This document shows positions 1 to 9,806 of a stretch of 64,000 nt of DNA, one piece after another. Positions within the stretch are counted from its first letter, which is position 1. Each line of letters starts with the position of its first letter. Origin of the DNA: Sepiola atlantica (lineage: Eukaryota; Mollusca; Cephalopoda; Sepiida; Sepiolidae); contig OY744521.1 of the NCBI GenBank assembly GCA_963556195.1, positions 131,537,788 through 131,601,787 on the forward strand, written 5' to 3'. The notes beneath the pieces are model-generated. The model was not told where the DNA came from and made no database searches. It saw only the letters and a program-made list of their open reading frames with translations. The position numbers and the translations under genes were made by a program.

Positions 1-1850
1 CTGTCCGTTTCCTGTTTTCCTTTGTCTTGTACAAAGTATAATTCATTTTATATTCTTTATCTGATTCTTTATCTGATTATATTACGAACTTGTATATTAT
101 ATATTTTATTTTTGTATGCAATGACTTTCGTTTTGCGAAACCGTCTCCCTCTTTTCCTTTTCTACTTCTTTTTTTAACTTTCTAATTATTATTTCTCTAC
201 AATTTCTGTGTATTATTATACACCTTCTTTTATCATATGTGTACTTTATATATTTATCTTTGGTTTTATATTCAGTTTGGCGAAGTTATTAGGTTGTTAA
301 GAAATCTGCAATTATCAGAACATCACCATGTTCGGAAAACCTAATGTTTTTCACTAGTTCTTCTTTCGCGCCCTTTATGTTTCTTTTCTGGACTCTATAT
401 TCGCCCATCTTTATTTCCTCGGTGTTTTCTCTCACCGCCTCCTGAGATGTTCTAAAAAACAGATCACATACAACGTCCTGCTAAAAATGTATGATTTATA
501 TGAACTACTAATCAAATGACAGGTGTCAAACATGTACTTAATCGAATTAGTAGTTTAAAATGACAGTTATTTAAGTAAAGCTGCTGTTGCAATTCTTATA
601 AAAGAATATTAAAATCTTTATTATCTAGTTTTCATATATCATTGCTCAAATAAAGTACTGGTTTTATAAGTGTTATTTGAATTCTAACCAGTCGAAAACC
701 ACCGTAGAGAGGTGTTAGGCTGCCATACAAGCTAATATGATGCTGACCGCTCAGATCGCTCAAATTCGCCTTTTCTCTTCAAAAATATAAGAAAACCTCA
801 CTAACTCGTCTTGACTTATCGTAAATTGAAGTTGCTTTAGATAGCTGATAGATTTAAATGCAATGTATTCACCATTTAGAATAACGATTTGTCAATGTAA
901 AAATGTGGCCAATGAGGGTGCAGCATCTGCTCATATTTGATATATCGACGATACGGTGCGCTGTTACATTCTGTTTAAACGAAACATAAATACATCTTTT
1001 CATCAATATGTTACAATGGAAGAAACGCGTATGCACTACTCCACCCAGTGATATCGTCAGTCAACTGAGTGGGCAGCAGCACGTGAAAACTGTCAAAAAC
1101 GATCAAATATACCAACATCATCAGGCAATATGTTTTTCTTCCGTTTATTTTTTGGATTCGCAATGTATTTTTTTTATCAATTATCTTCAGTAATTTCGAA
1201 GGAATAACTCGCCGGAAAATGGCTACATATGAAGAAAAAAATGTGATTTCACTAAGACAATGCACCGTGTCACAAGTCGATCGTACCGATAGCAGAACAC
1301 ATTAATTACATACGTCCTATTCTCCAGATATAGCCCCCGGCTAATCTGTATCAGGAGAAAGAAAGGTGGTTGCAATGAAGAAGTTGCATGGGAAGCTGAG
1401 ACGTACTTTGAAGGGAAATACAAAACTTTCCACAAAAAAAGTGAACGCATTATTTGAGAAATAAGCTATAGTGATCCATTAAGTAAAATTTCGGCTAAAA
1501 CGTGTTCTAAAGTAAGGCTTGGGACTTATTGAGTAACGTGCGATTATATATCTCCCCCTTCTTCTTTCGCTGTTTTTGTTATATTTTACTCTCTCTCTCT
1601 CTCCATATTTTTGTCTATCTCTTTCTCTCTTTGTGTACGTTATTTCTTGCCATTCCGATTACGATGGGCATTAATCAGTGTCTCCCTCTTTACTCTACTG
1701 TATATCTCTATACTTTGCACAAACGCTTTCTATATTCAACTGTTACATCTTTTTTTTCTTTACTCCTTAGCTTCCTATTCACTGTAATTTAAAGTATATT
1801 TTAATTCTATGCCATATCTATCCTATTGTGATTGGTTTTCGGTATAACAT
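1..1850. other. AT-rich sequence, no gene recognised
   Basis: I see no coding region, RNA gene or recognisable repeat here. Open frames are short and show no family resemblance. A CT-rich stretch around 1590-1640 is the only low-complexity feature. It may be intergenic or intronic. Confidence 0.6.
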
Positions 1851-1853
1851 TCT

Positions 1854-1854
<1 letters not shown>

Positions 1855-1909
<55 letters not shown>
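1855..1909. repeat. (TA)n microsatellite
   Basis: Uninterrupted TA dinucleotides that directly abut the AT-rich edge of hammerhead repeat locus 1. The frames read through it (Tyr-Ile repeats) are not genes. Confidence 0.95.
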
Positions 1910-1910
<1 letters not shown>

Positions 1911-1946
1911 TATTAATTTTACGTATATAATATTAAATTATTTTTA

Positions 1947-1991
1947 CCTACACATGCAAGCGTTTCAAGCTTTCGCTCTCATCAGTGTAGG
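1947..1991 (-). ncRNA. type I hammerhead ribozyme motif, probably inactive
   Basis: On the minus strand the order is stem I strand CCTACA, core CTGATGA, stem II GAGC-GAAA-GCTT, core GAAA, a short stem III (ACGC-TT-GCAT), then stem I strand TGTAGG. Stem I pairs perfectly over 6 bp. The cleavage-site nucleotide before the 3' stem I strand is G, giving AUG where NUH (H not G) is required, and stem III has a mismatch. I therefore predict loss of self-cleavage in this copy. Confidence 0.65.
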
Positions 1992-2297
1992 AATGATGAT
2001 CTCAGACAGTAAAACAGATCGAACCCTGCCACAAAGTCAGCCTAGTCTCTGCATGCGAGCGCCATAACTATTATGCAACGAGACATTCCCACATTCAAAA
2101 AATGTATTTAAGTTATGTTTCTGTGAAGAGAGACCTATCTAGAAAGACTGACTTAATATTCTACAAACGTTGTCGGAATATGCCTTATAACAACGTGTTA
2201 GTCTAGTATTATCTTCCCAAAACAAGGCTCAACTTTAATCTTATTGAAGGGGTTTATAACAACATAAATTTAAGTAAATACTATTAAATTAATGTTT

Positions 2298-2334
2298 CCT
2301 ACATACGCTAGGGTTCCAAGTTTCGCTTCCATAA

Positions 2335-2341
<7 letters not shown>
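2298..2341 (-). pseudogene. degraded hammerhead motif of second unit
   Basis: Aligns with the motif 351 bp upstream, but the CTGATGA core has become CTTATGG, the GAAA core has become GGAA, and stem I is shortened by entry into the following (TA)n tract. Not expected to fold as a ribozyme. Confidence 0.5.

Positions 2342-2401
<60 letters not shown>
2337..2401. repeat. (TA)n microsatellite
   Basis: Pure TA dinucleotides that terminate the second unit of hammerhead repeat locus 1. Confidence 0.95.
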
Positions 2402-2405
<4 letters not shown>

Positions 2406-2619
2406 CTCACCTTACATTGTTTTTACTTTCAGAAATTCAATCTTCCAGCATTTGAACCAACACGACTCCCCTCTTAGCAATTCAAACAACTTTTACTTAA
2501 TAACACGAACATTCTACACTACGATTTTAATTCAAAAAGTCTAAAATACCTAAAAGACTTGTACATAAAGACCAGATGCTCCACAGTAAACAATTAGTTA
2601 ATGCTAAACTTTTTTCTGA

Positions 2620-3735
2620 CCGCCAGTATTGATTTCGACGAGTACGACCTACTGCAGACTTCCTAACCGTCATCTCTGAACGCATATATCATACACCGGA
2701 CAAGGCAGGTGAAGCCAAGGCAGTATCTCCTTATATATCCAAGGCTTTTGACAAGGTATGGCATGCACTACTGTGCCTGAAAAAAACGCTCATGTGGAAT
2801 TACTGAAAAAAATATTTAATATAAATAGATCATTCCTAACCAAAATAAATATTCAAGTTGTCCTCGATAGCCGATCATCTAAAAACATAACATAAATGCT
2901 GGTGAGGTCTATACTTGGGCATTTATTGTTCCTGACCTTCATAAAGGATCTCCCTGATGACATTGAGTCTGAGATGTGTATATTTACTCTCGTCGTGTTG
3001 GCAAAACAGACGCAATCATATCCGAGGCAATGGCTGAATCCTTAGAAAATTACTTCCAGGCTGTAGTGGATTGTGGTCATAAATGATTTGTATATTTAAA
3101 TGCCGCAGAAAACGAAGCTCCTTTCCTTCGTTAACACTAATAAACCTCTCCAAGAACGGATTGACATGGCAAATAACGCTCTACGTGAGTGTCCATCGTT
3201 CAAACTCATCGGCCTAACCTTCACATGTAACATGAATTGAAACAAATACATTGACAACATTTCCAAGACTGCAGCAAATAAGGTGGGCTTCCTCTGCTGT
3301 GCTAGTAAACTCCTCATCCCTAACATTATCCTGTATCTCTACAAAGCAATGAGTATTGTTTACACATATGGGCTAGTGCTTCATCTACCAGTCTCTTCCT
3401 TCTTAGATAGAGTCCAAAAAGAGTCGTCAACTTAATATTGCATCCTTGTGCTTCTTTTACAAATACTTCAATGGATTGTGCTCCGATGAACTGGATATTC
3501 TTGGGGTCCCTACACGTAAACAAACTAAACCAACTCAGCAATCAGCTAAATCCCATTAATTCACTGTGGAAGCCCCCATATGCAGGATAATCTTCTACTC
3601 CAATAGCTTATTTCCTCGTGCTGCCTCCCTCTGGAACTCCTTCCCTAATCCCTGTTTCCCCGACTGTATTGACATGCAGAAGTTTAACACTAATGTACAC
3701 AGACATCTCGCCACACATTTCCTAACTTAAGATGA
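2620..3735 (+). mobile_element. jockey-like LINE fragment (RT to C-terminus), decayed
   Basis: Plus-strand translation gives, across many frameshifts and stops, the reverse transcriptase and C-terminal region of a jockey-type LINE. Around 2720-2765 it reads SKAFDKVWHALL (RT motif A region). Around 2900-2950 there is a degraded NAG..P..S..GP block. Around 3070-3340 are phrases of the type KLIGLTFTCNMN and ASKLL..LYLYKA, and around 3600-3735 the N-S-L-P region near the C-terminus. No frame is open for more than ~75 codons. It is a 5'-truncated dead copy. Parallel fragments occur near 28,650, 57,060 and 61,930. Confidence 0.75.
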
Positions 3736-4740
3736 CACCGAAAACCTACACCCTAATTCTCAGAAACCCTTACTTCTACTAATCTACCCTAAATATTGAT
3801 TAGTGATTAAGTTAGGAATTAACAAAATGACTCTTCGTTAAACATTTTTAAATATTGTAAATTAAACATTTTAAATATTGTAAATATAATTAGTCACGCG
3901 CCAAACATGCGATCACGTTCAAAATAAATAATTTCATCATACATACGTATTTTAAAACATTATAAATTTACCGTAGAGCTCGAACTCAACAGTCATGAAT
4001 AAGCAAGTGATAAGACATATTCATATCTGCCACCCACCGCGAATGGAGACCAAAATTTAAACTGAAGTTCATGGGTGTAATTTTTAAAGAAAGATAAGTT
4101 CTTAATTTTCATTTTTTCTTGAACTGTATCTTTCTGAAATAATCCATGTATTAACGTTGCGATGAGTATCTAGTTAAACATTTTTTTTTCCGTTTTTTTA
4201 GCTTCCTTTGCCTGTTCCGCAAATTTTTATTTCGTCATTCTTTTTTTTTCTTGCTAATATTCTGCTATGTTTTAGATGGGTCAAAGCATTCGGGGTTGAA
4301 AGAAAATAAAATGGTAGGGGCAGGCCACTAGCAAATGTAGAGAAAAAGGGTAGTATAGTCACACCCAGCACATTAGTCTGACGTAGTTAAAGAACCACGT
4401 GATAAGACATGTTAATATCTGCGACCGACCGCAAATGAAGACTAAAATTTCAACTGAAGCTTATGGATGTAATTTAAAATAAGCTAAGATCTTAATTTCC
4501 TTTTATTCCTGAACTTCTCTCTGTCTTAAATTTTACTAATTGTAATCGTGTTACTAAATTTACTTGTATTATGCTTGTGCTTTTTACTGTAATTTTTAGT
4601 TTCAATTTACCTATTTTTCTCCGTAGATTTGATTGTATAAAGAGTTAACAACTTTTTTATCAGCGGTTACCCTACTGGCTGTCTATCTCTTATTTGTGCT
4701 AACTTGTCGGAGGGAAACATACTTATTTTATGTACTTATG
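3736..4740. repeat. AT-rich DNA with a diverged ~392-bp tandem pair
   Basis: Segments starting near 4007 and 4399 align: both begin GTGATAAGACAT, continue through ATATCTGC..CC.ACCGC.AATG.AGAC and through an ACTGAAG..ATG.TGTAATTT block, and fade after about 130-160 bp. I see no coding potential. A two-copy repeat of unknown family is the simplest reading. Confidence 0.5.
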
Positions 4741-4754
4741 TATATATATATATA

Positions 4755-5210
4755 TAGAAAAGAGGGTAGTGCAGTATTAGTGCAGTTCCAACGAGAGAAA
4801 AGTATATATGTAAAGGAGTAAGGCTACCTACATTTGTAGAATGTTCTTTTCAACATTTATTTATTATTTTGTTGTTTTTTTCAACATTTATTTATTATTT
4901 TACCATTTTATGATTTTATATATAACGCGTTTCAAGCGGTGGCCCGCTTTCATCAGATATGAAAATCCATTTGAAGAAATGTCTTTCGATTCGAGCAAAT
5001 GTTGTTTCATTTGAGGAATTTGTTATTGTTTTTGCGCATGCGTGGGTTTGCGGGTGTGTGGGTATCTTTGATTTTTATTTTTATTTTTTATTTGTCATTT
5101 TTCCTGCTTCTCTTGGTCAAGTGCGTGTTACCCATCCATGATCCATCGGTCATCCCAGCCTTCTAGGGTGCGGGAAATTTTCTTTTGAAATTTGATACTT
5201 TTTATTGCTT
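4755..5210 (-). repeat. PLE-1 pseudo-LTR, minus-strand copy (3' end)
   Basis: Reverse complement of 7665-8131, including the hammerhead and the extreme terminus, which reads toward CCCTCTTTTC followed by TATATA. This copy retains the last ~75 bp that are missing from the plus-strand 3' pseudo-LTR. It ends in a short TATATA run at 4739-4757. Confidence 0.9.
4912..4967 (-). ncRNA. type I hammerhead ribozyme in PLE-1 pseudo-LTR (copy 1)
   Basis: Read on the minus strand: stem I strand GATTTT-c-ATAT, core CTGATGA, stem II AAGCGG with loop GCCA and CCGCTT, core GAAA, short palindromic stem III ACGCGT, cleavage site GTT, stem I return ATAT-at-AAAATC. All core positions are conserved and stems I and II pair perfectly apart from one internal loop. 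The tiny stem III is typical of hammerheads in PLEs, which may need dimeric RNA to cleave well. Confidence 0.88.
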
Positions 5211-5294
5211 TTTGTCGTCTCCAAAAATTGAAGTGGTGTCTGCGCGCGTGTGTGTCGGTATGCGTGTGGTCTTGAGTCTTGTGAATAGGTGAGC

Positions 5295-5465
5295 GATACA
5301 TACACACACACACACAAACACGCACCCACACACCCATGCGCGCGCACCCACAGGCGTGTGGTTATAGTGACAGAGAGGGGGATAAAGGTTGAATTATATA
5401 CACATACATACATATACACACACACATATATATATATATATACATACATATATATATATATACAT

Positions 5466-5496
<31 letters not shown>

Positions 5497-5515
5497 TAAA
5501 TATACACACATATTT
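5295..5515. repeat. CA/TA/CATA compound microsatellite within PLE-1
   Basis: Runs of CACA (about 5303-5350) and TATA/CATA (5395-5513) lie between the endonuclease and the pseudo-LTR. The plus-strand copy has the mirror-image tract at 12317-12471, so the simple repeat is part of the element's 3' untranslated region. The frames translated through it are artefacts. Confidence 0.85.
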
Positions 5516-5801
5516 GCAAAAGATAAATTAATGCAAACGGTCCAAATAGATTTGAACTTGGTTTGGCCGATTTCATAGTTCGGTATTTTATGTGCAAATC
5601 TAATGTCTATTGTAAATGATTCATTTAACACAAGTTGCTATTTGACTCATAGCTGTGTAGAAGTGCGCAATAAGAAGTTATGTACTAATATTATCTTCCT
5701 TGAATAAGAATTTTCCAGTCTATAGATAACTATAAATAGTTATTTATGTTTGTACTTAACTAGAGGTGGATAAAGTGTGATCAAAGTGTGTGTTGTTAGA
5801 G

Positions 5802-6092
5802 TTATGATCTGTTTAATGTTGGATTAAATTTAAGTATGAAGTTTTTTTCTTGTGTTAGTAAGTAAGTGTAGTTTTGGCTTTGGAAAATTGGCATTATTTT
5901 GAATTTTCCTCCGCTGCATGAGTGCACATGTTGGGAGACGAATAATTTACGGTTTTCTTTGATTTTAATGTTGCTTTTATGTAAAGATACTCTATTAGTA
6001 AATGTTTTCGTCGCACCTATATAAGCTTCATTACATGTTGTACATTCTAGCACATAGACAACGTTCCTGGAGGTGCAGTTAAGGTCTTTTTT
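5802..6092 (-). CDS. PLE-1 GIY-YIG endonuclease domain (minus-strand copy)
   Basis: The frame reads VVYVLEC...EAYIGATK near its start (the GIY and YIG segments), an Arg-His pair in NRVSLHKSNI, and near the C-terminus a Glu in QEKNFILKFNPTLNR, matching the layout of PLE GIY-YIG endonucleases that nick target DNA. A methionine occurs at 6053, but the domain clearly begins upstream, because the GIY strand precedes it. The natural protein would be continuous with the reverse transcriptase, whose frame is offset by one base. Joining requires a -1 shift at the A-rich site 6086-6092. The frame is otherwise open to its stop at 5802. The same offset occurs in the plus-strand copy. Confidence 0.88.
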   Translation of the reverse strand, partial: KKDLNCTSRNVVYVLECTTCNEAYIGATKTFTNRVSLHKSNIKIKENRKLFVSQHVHSCSGGKFKIMPIFQSQNYTYLLTQEKNFILKFNPTLNRS

Positions 6093-7621
6093 ATTGTGAA
6101 TGTTTGTGTTGGGTTTTTAAATGTGTATGAGTTCCCCTCCATTATTATGTCACAGACCCCACATCTTTCCTTGTTGCATTTTGTGACCCCTTGTATTGTG
6201 TGTTGGTTGAGTTTAGATGAGGTTAACATTTGTTTGAGGTTTTTCGGTTGGCGTTTGCTTTTTATTATTTTTGTTGTTTTTAATATGTCGTTTAGTTTGT
6301 TGTTATGGTTGAGTAGGGTTAGGTTTCTTGTTATTTCTGTGAATAATTCTGGATTGTTTTTGTTGTGTGTAGAGATGTATGCACATATTTGTTCTTTGTT
6401 TCGTTTTTTTTGGATTCGTAATTGTTCTAATGGAATGTTTTCTGCTAGTTCTATACCTTTATGTATTATTTGTAGCGGGTATCCTCTTCTTTTTAAAGTT
6501 TTCCGTAGTTCCTCCAGTCGGAGAATCCGGAGGTCTTTGTCACTGACTATAGTACAGATCCTGCGTGCTAGGGAATAGGGTATAGATTTTAGGCAGCTTT
6601 TGGGGTGATGGCTTCTAAAATGGAGATATTGTTGGGTGTCTGTGGGTTTGTGGTAGATGTCTGTGATTATGTGAGTGTTTTTAATTTTAATCAATACATC
6701 TAAGAAGGGTAGTTCTGTTTGACTGTGTTCAATGGTGAATTTAATCTTGGGGTGTAGGTTCTGTAGTATGTTGTGTAATTTATTGATGTCCCCCCATGTG
6801 GGTTCCCAAGGGATAAAACAATCATCCAGGTATCTTTTCCAAGATTTTATGAAGAGAGTTTGAATATTCTGCCCATATATGTCTTCTATCTTTTCATATA
6901 AGATCTTCTCTAGGTAGGCTAGTGTTAGGGTGCCATATGTTGGTGCCATTTTGGTTCCAATTGCTGTACCTAGAATCTGGATGTAGTTTTTGTTATTAAA
7001 CTCAAAGGAGTTGTTGTTGAGAATAATGTCTATGCTGTCGAGGATGAATTGTTTGGTGAATCTGTGGTGTAGTATTTGTGGGTGTTTGTCTATCCAGTGT
7101 GATATTGCGTGTTTACCTAAGTCATGGGGAATGTTGCTATATAAGCTGCTGACGTCAAATGTAACTAATTTAGTCCCGGGATTTACTATTTGTGGTAAGG
7201 AGCCTAGGAAGTGTATGTCGTCTCTTATGTAGCTTTTGACTTGATCGGTGAATGGTTGTAGTAATATGTCAATTAAGTTACTTAGTCTGCTTGTTGGGCA
7301 TGATGGTCCTGCTACTATGGGTCTAAATGTAAGGTCACTAGGACTCGGGACACTAATATATGCTGATGCCTGTGTGTTGATGGCATTCCTTATCTCATTT
7401 GATTTATGTATCTTAGGTAGTCCGTAGAAGTTGTTTGTTTTAATCATGAAGTTTGTTAGGAAATCTTTTTCTTTTTTTGTTAGTATATTATTGTATGGTG
7501 TGCACAGTTTTGTGATTTTTGAAATGGTGTTGTTATCAATGTTGGTGCTAATTGATTTGTAGTAATCATTGTTTTCTAGTACCTCTGTAATTTTCGATTT
7601 ATAGTAATAAAATAAAAGCAA
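6047..7621 (-). CDS. PLE-1 reverse transcriptase, 5'-truncated (minus-strand copy)
   Basis: A 524-codon open frame, the longest in the window. Motifs by residue: FYGLPKIHKS 65-74, RPIVAGPSCPTSR about 100-112, motif A TFDVSSLYSNIP 154-165, GTKMAPTYG 222-230, catalytic YLDD 264-267, FLDV 306-309, and a zinc-binding CNKERCGVC at 482-490. The N-terminus is not natural: the first few residues come from the truncation junction, and the upstream 'finger' region (EADKGSAVVIMDK in the plus copy) is absent. It ends at a stop 34 residues after the zinc motif, out of frame with the endonuclease. The product would be a retroelement RT copying its own RNA at a nicked target. A lone 5'-truncated copy should not be mobile. 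Confidence 0.93.
   Translation of the reverse strand: MLLFYYYKSKITEVLENNDYYKSISTNIDNNTISKITKLCTPYNNILTKKEKDFLTNFMIKTNNFYGLPKIHKSNEIRNAINTQASAYISVPSPSDLTFRPIVAGPSCPTSRLSNLIDILLQPFTDQVKSYIRDDIHFLGSLPQIVNPGTKLVTFDVSSLYSNIPHDLGKHAISHWIDKHPQILHHRFTKQFILDSIDIILNNNSFEFNNKNYIQILGTAIGTKMAPTYGTLTLAYLEKILYEKIEDIYGQNIQTLFIKSWKRYLDDCFIPWEPTWGDINKLHNILQNLHPKIKFTIEHSQTELPFLDVLIKIKNTHIITDIYHKPTDTQQYLHFRSHHPKSCLKSIPYSLARRICTIVSDKDLRILRLEELRKTLKRRGYPLQIIHKGIELAENIPLEQLRIQKKRNKEQICAYISTHNKNNPELFTEITRNLTLLNHNNKLNDILKTTKIIKSKRQPKNLKQMLTSSKLNQHTIQGVTKCNKERCGVCDIIMEGNSYTFKNPTQTFTIKKTLTAPPGTLSMC
6086..6092 (-). promoter_or_regulatory. candidate -1 frameshift heptamer A AAA AAG
   Basis: On the minus strand the RT reading frame reads ATA AAA AAG ACC, so the heptamer sits in exact X XXY YYZ register. 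A one-base backward slip gives AAA GAC CTT AAC TGC and enters the GIY-YIG frame. The plus-strand copy has the same offset with T AAA AAG at the same place (11746-11752). Whether this is programmed frameshifting or an inherited deletion is undecided. Confidence 0.35.
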
Positions 7622-7683
7622 TAAAAAGTATCAAATTTTTTCGATTTAAAGTAATAAAATAAAAGCAATAAAAAGTATCAAAT
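7591..7683. repeat. 47-bp tandem duplication at the PLE-1 head-to-head junction
   Basis: Two near-identical 46-bp units (7591-7636 and 7638-7683) each contain RT codons on the minus strand (TTTTCGATTTA.AGTAAT), filler AAAATA and pseudo-LTR sequence (AAGCAATAAAAAGTATCAAAT). The duplication therefore spans the point where the truncated minus copy meets the plus-strand pseudo-LTR and happened after, or during, joining. Confidence 0.85.
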
Positions 7684-8131
7684 TTCAAAAGAAAATTTCC
7701 CGCACCCTAGAAGGCTGGGATGACCGATGGATCATGGATGGGTAACACGCACTTGACCAAGAGAAGCAGGAAAAATTACAAATAAAAAATAAAAATAAAA
7801 ATCAAAGATACACACACACCCGCAAACCCACGCATGCGCAAAAACAATAACAAATTCCTCAAATGAAACAACATTTGCTCGAATCGAAAGACATTTCTTC
7901 AAATGGATTTTCATATCTGATGAAAGCGGGCCACCGCTTGAAACGCGTTATATATAAAATCATAAAATGGTAAAATAATAAATAAATGTTGAAAAAAACA
8001 ACAAAATAATAAATAAATGTTGAAAAAAACATTCTACAAATGTTGGTAGCCTTACTCCTTTACATATATACTTTTCTCTCGTTGGAACTGCACTAATACT
8101 GCACTACCCTCTTTTCTATATATAACTACAA
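7665..8131 (+). repeat. PLE-1 pseudo-LTR, 5' copy of the plus-strand element
   Basis: Matches 12670-13057 in direct orientation and 4755-5210 in inverted orientation. It contains the hammerhead at 7906-7961 and ends CCCTCTTTTCTATATATA just before the coding region. By analogy with other PLEs it should hold the promoter, but I see no clear TATA/initiator arrangement beyond general AT richness. Confidence 0.88.
7906..7961 (+). ncRNA. type I hammerhead ribozyme in PLE-1 pseudo-LTR (copy 2)
   Basis: Same structure as at 4912-4967: CTGATGA at 7917-7923, stem II 7924-7939, GAAA 7940-7943, cleavage site GTT at 7947-7949, and outer stem I pairing of 7906-7911 with 7956-7961. No core substitution is visible. 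Confidence 0.88.
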
Positions 8132-8138
8132 CGAGAGA

Positions 8139-9806
8139 ATGCCACCAACAAGTAAAAAATCCTTGGAAGACCTACTGGAACTCCAGAAAATCCACAACAA
8201 CAAACAAGAACTTCTCGAGGAAGAATTACGAAAACTCAACGAGAAAGTGGATACGGTTCTTCATCTTTTATCCAATCAACAAAACAAGGAACAAGACAAC
8301 TTCAAAGAAACAATTATACAACTACTTGCACCCCAGCACGAATTCATAGAACACTACAGACTAGCATATATCCAGGAGGAATCGTTAAAAACGAAAGAAC
8401 AAAACCTCCAAATATGGGGAGCCCTCCTAAAACTAAGGAAAATGGCTTTCTACCATGCAATAAAAAGTAGTGATACCGCATCCACATATAAAACATTTCT
8501 GGAGATGGAGGAACAATTCATCCCAAAAAAATTCCGAGAATAAATCAACCCACAGGACACGGAAGAACAAAGAAGAATAAGAAAAGTTCTAAATATATCC
8601 AAACTACAAGCCCAAATAGACATACAAGAATACAACAAAATACACTTCACACAAAAATATACGGAAATCGACAACAAAATTTCCACTCAAATCAAAGAAA
8701 CATGCCCCACGGAAACTCATCAATTCCTATCAGAACTTTGGAAATCCGTATGCAAAGAGGAGGAAGAAAAATCCAGGAATATTGTCCAAAGAAAAATATC
8801 CTGGCTAAGAAGCCTACCCGATAAAGAAAAGACAGAACAAACATCATACATGAACCAAAACAACAACCCAGAACAAGACCCAATGGAAAACACCCACACA
8901 CGACATACACAAAACCAGTGGATAACACAAAACAGAGGTAAGAAGAAAAACACATACCACACACAAACATACTTACACAACAGATCCAGTTACTCACAAG
9001 GAAACAACATAAATATACCCACATCACTTACCCACCCCTCTCAACAGTTTCAATCCAAATCTTCATTAAACTCACCCCGCAACCACACTCACACATATAC
9101 ACACAACAAATACAACATAAACACACATACACCTCAACCATACACTAACCCTTACGAATACGGGCCAACACAATACAAACCTAAATACTTCCACCCACAC
9201 CGACCAATACAATAAAAAAAAACCTATCATACACCCCACACCACACCAACAAACCACCACAAAATACCCTCACTCAACAACCCCTACCAAAATCACCCAA
9301 GTAAACCTTACAACAATTACCCACACCCACCACACCAACAGATGAAACCTTCATACAACAACCTCCCACCCTACCACACACAACAAAACAGACCCTACAA
9401 CCACCCAACACACCAATGGATACAATCGAAATACTCCAAACACTACCCACATCATCAAACAAAACAACCATATAACAATTCCTACAGACATAAACTTACA
9501 CAACAATACAGACCCCACAACTACGTCCACCATCAAGAACCTCTACCAAGATACCCCAACCCGAAACAACTAACTCACAATAATAACACATTCAAATATA
9601 CCAAAATAAACCCTTATAACAACACGCACAACGCCAATTATAACAACACGCACGACACCATTTTTGCCAGAAACCAACACAATCCTCTAAAACACACACA
9701 ATATATAGAAAGCAATCACTCTTCAACAACTCCTCAAATCAACGAAACAAACAACACTCATCCTCATTTTTTAGAAACCCCTCCCCGGACAACAATCCCA
9801 GATTAG
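8139..9806 (+). pseudogene. PLE-1 N-terminal region (coiled coil plus His/Asn/Pro/Gln-rich), broken
   Basis: One reading frame runs from the ATG at 8139 to 9806, interrupted by in-frame TAA codons at 8541 and 9213. The first ~200 codons are charged and heptad-like (Leu/Glu/Lys-rich from residue ~9), predicting a coiled coil that could mediate multimerisation. From about 8850 to 9800 the translation is extremely rich in Asn, His, Thr, Pro, Gln and Tyr, with almost no acidic residues, resembling an unstructured, possibly nucleic-acid-binding region. The ATG lies eight bases after the pseudo-LTR end and fits the start of the element's ORF. The tail of this frame overlaps the true continuation in another frame (from about 9700), so an indel lies upstream. 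No homologous domain is recognised. Confidence 0.7.

Larger units (their letters stand above)
1910..2341 (-). mobile_element. HH-SINE locus 1: two-unit hammerhead repeat
   Basis: Two diverged copies of a ~351-bp unit in tandem, read on the minus strand. The shared landmarks are a hammerhead-like block (1947-1991 and 2298-2341) preceded on the plus strand by an AT-rich ATTAAATTA segment. A tRNA-like box B match (reverse complement of 2016-2026) lies upstream of the ribozyme on the minus strand. The block near 2230-2260 (CAACTTTAATCTTATTGAAGGGG) is similar to the same position in locus 2 near 17430-17450, so both loci belong to one family. The second unit runs straight into a (TA)n tract after its hammerhead block and is truncated there. 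Tandem hammerhead units of a few hundred bases are the known form of metazoan retrozymes; that assignment is an inference. Confidence 0.6.

Noticed and set aside
6096..6578. 160-codon plus-strand frame (and its partners at 6990-7232 and 11261-11608)
   Set aside because: Antisense shadows of the PLE-1 reverse transcriptase; the opposite strand has clear RT motifs.
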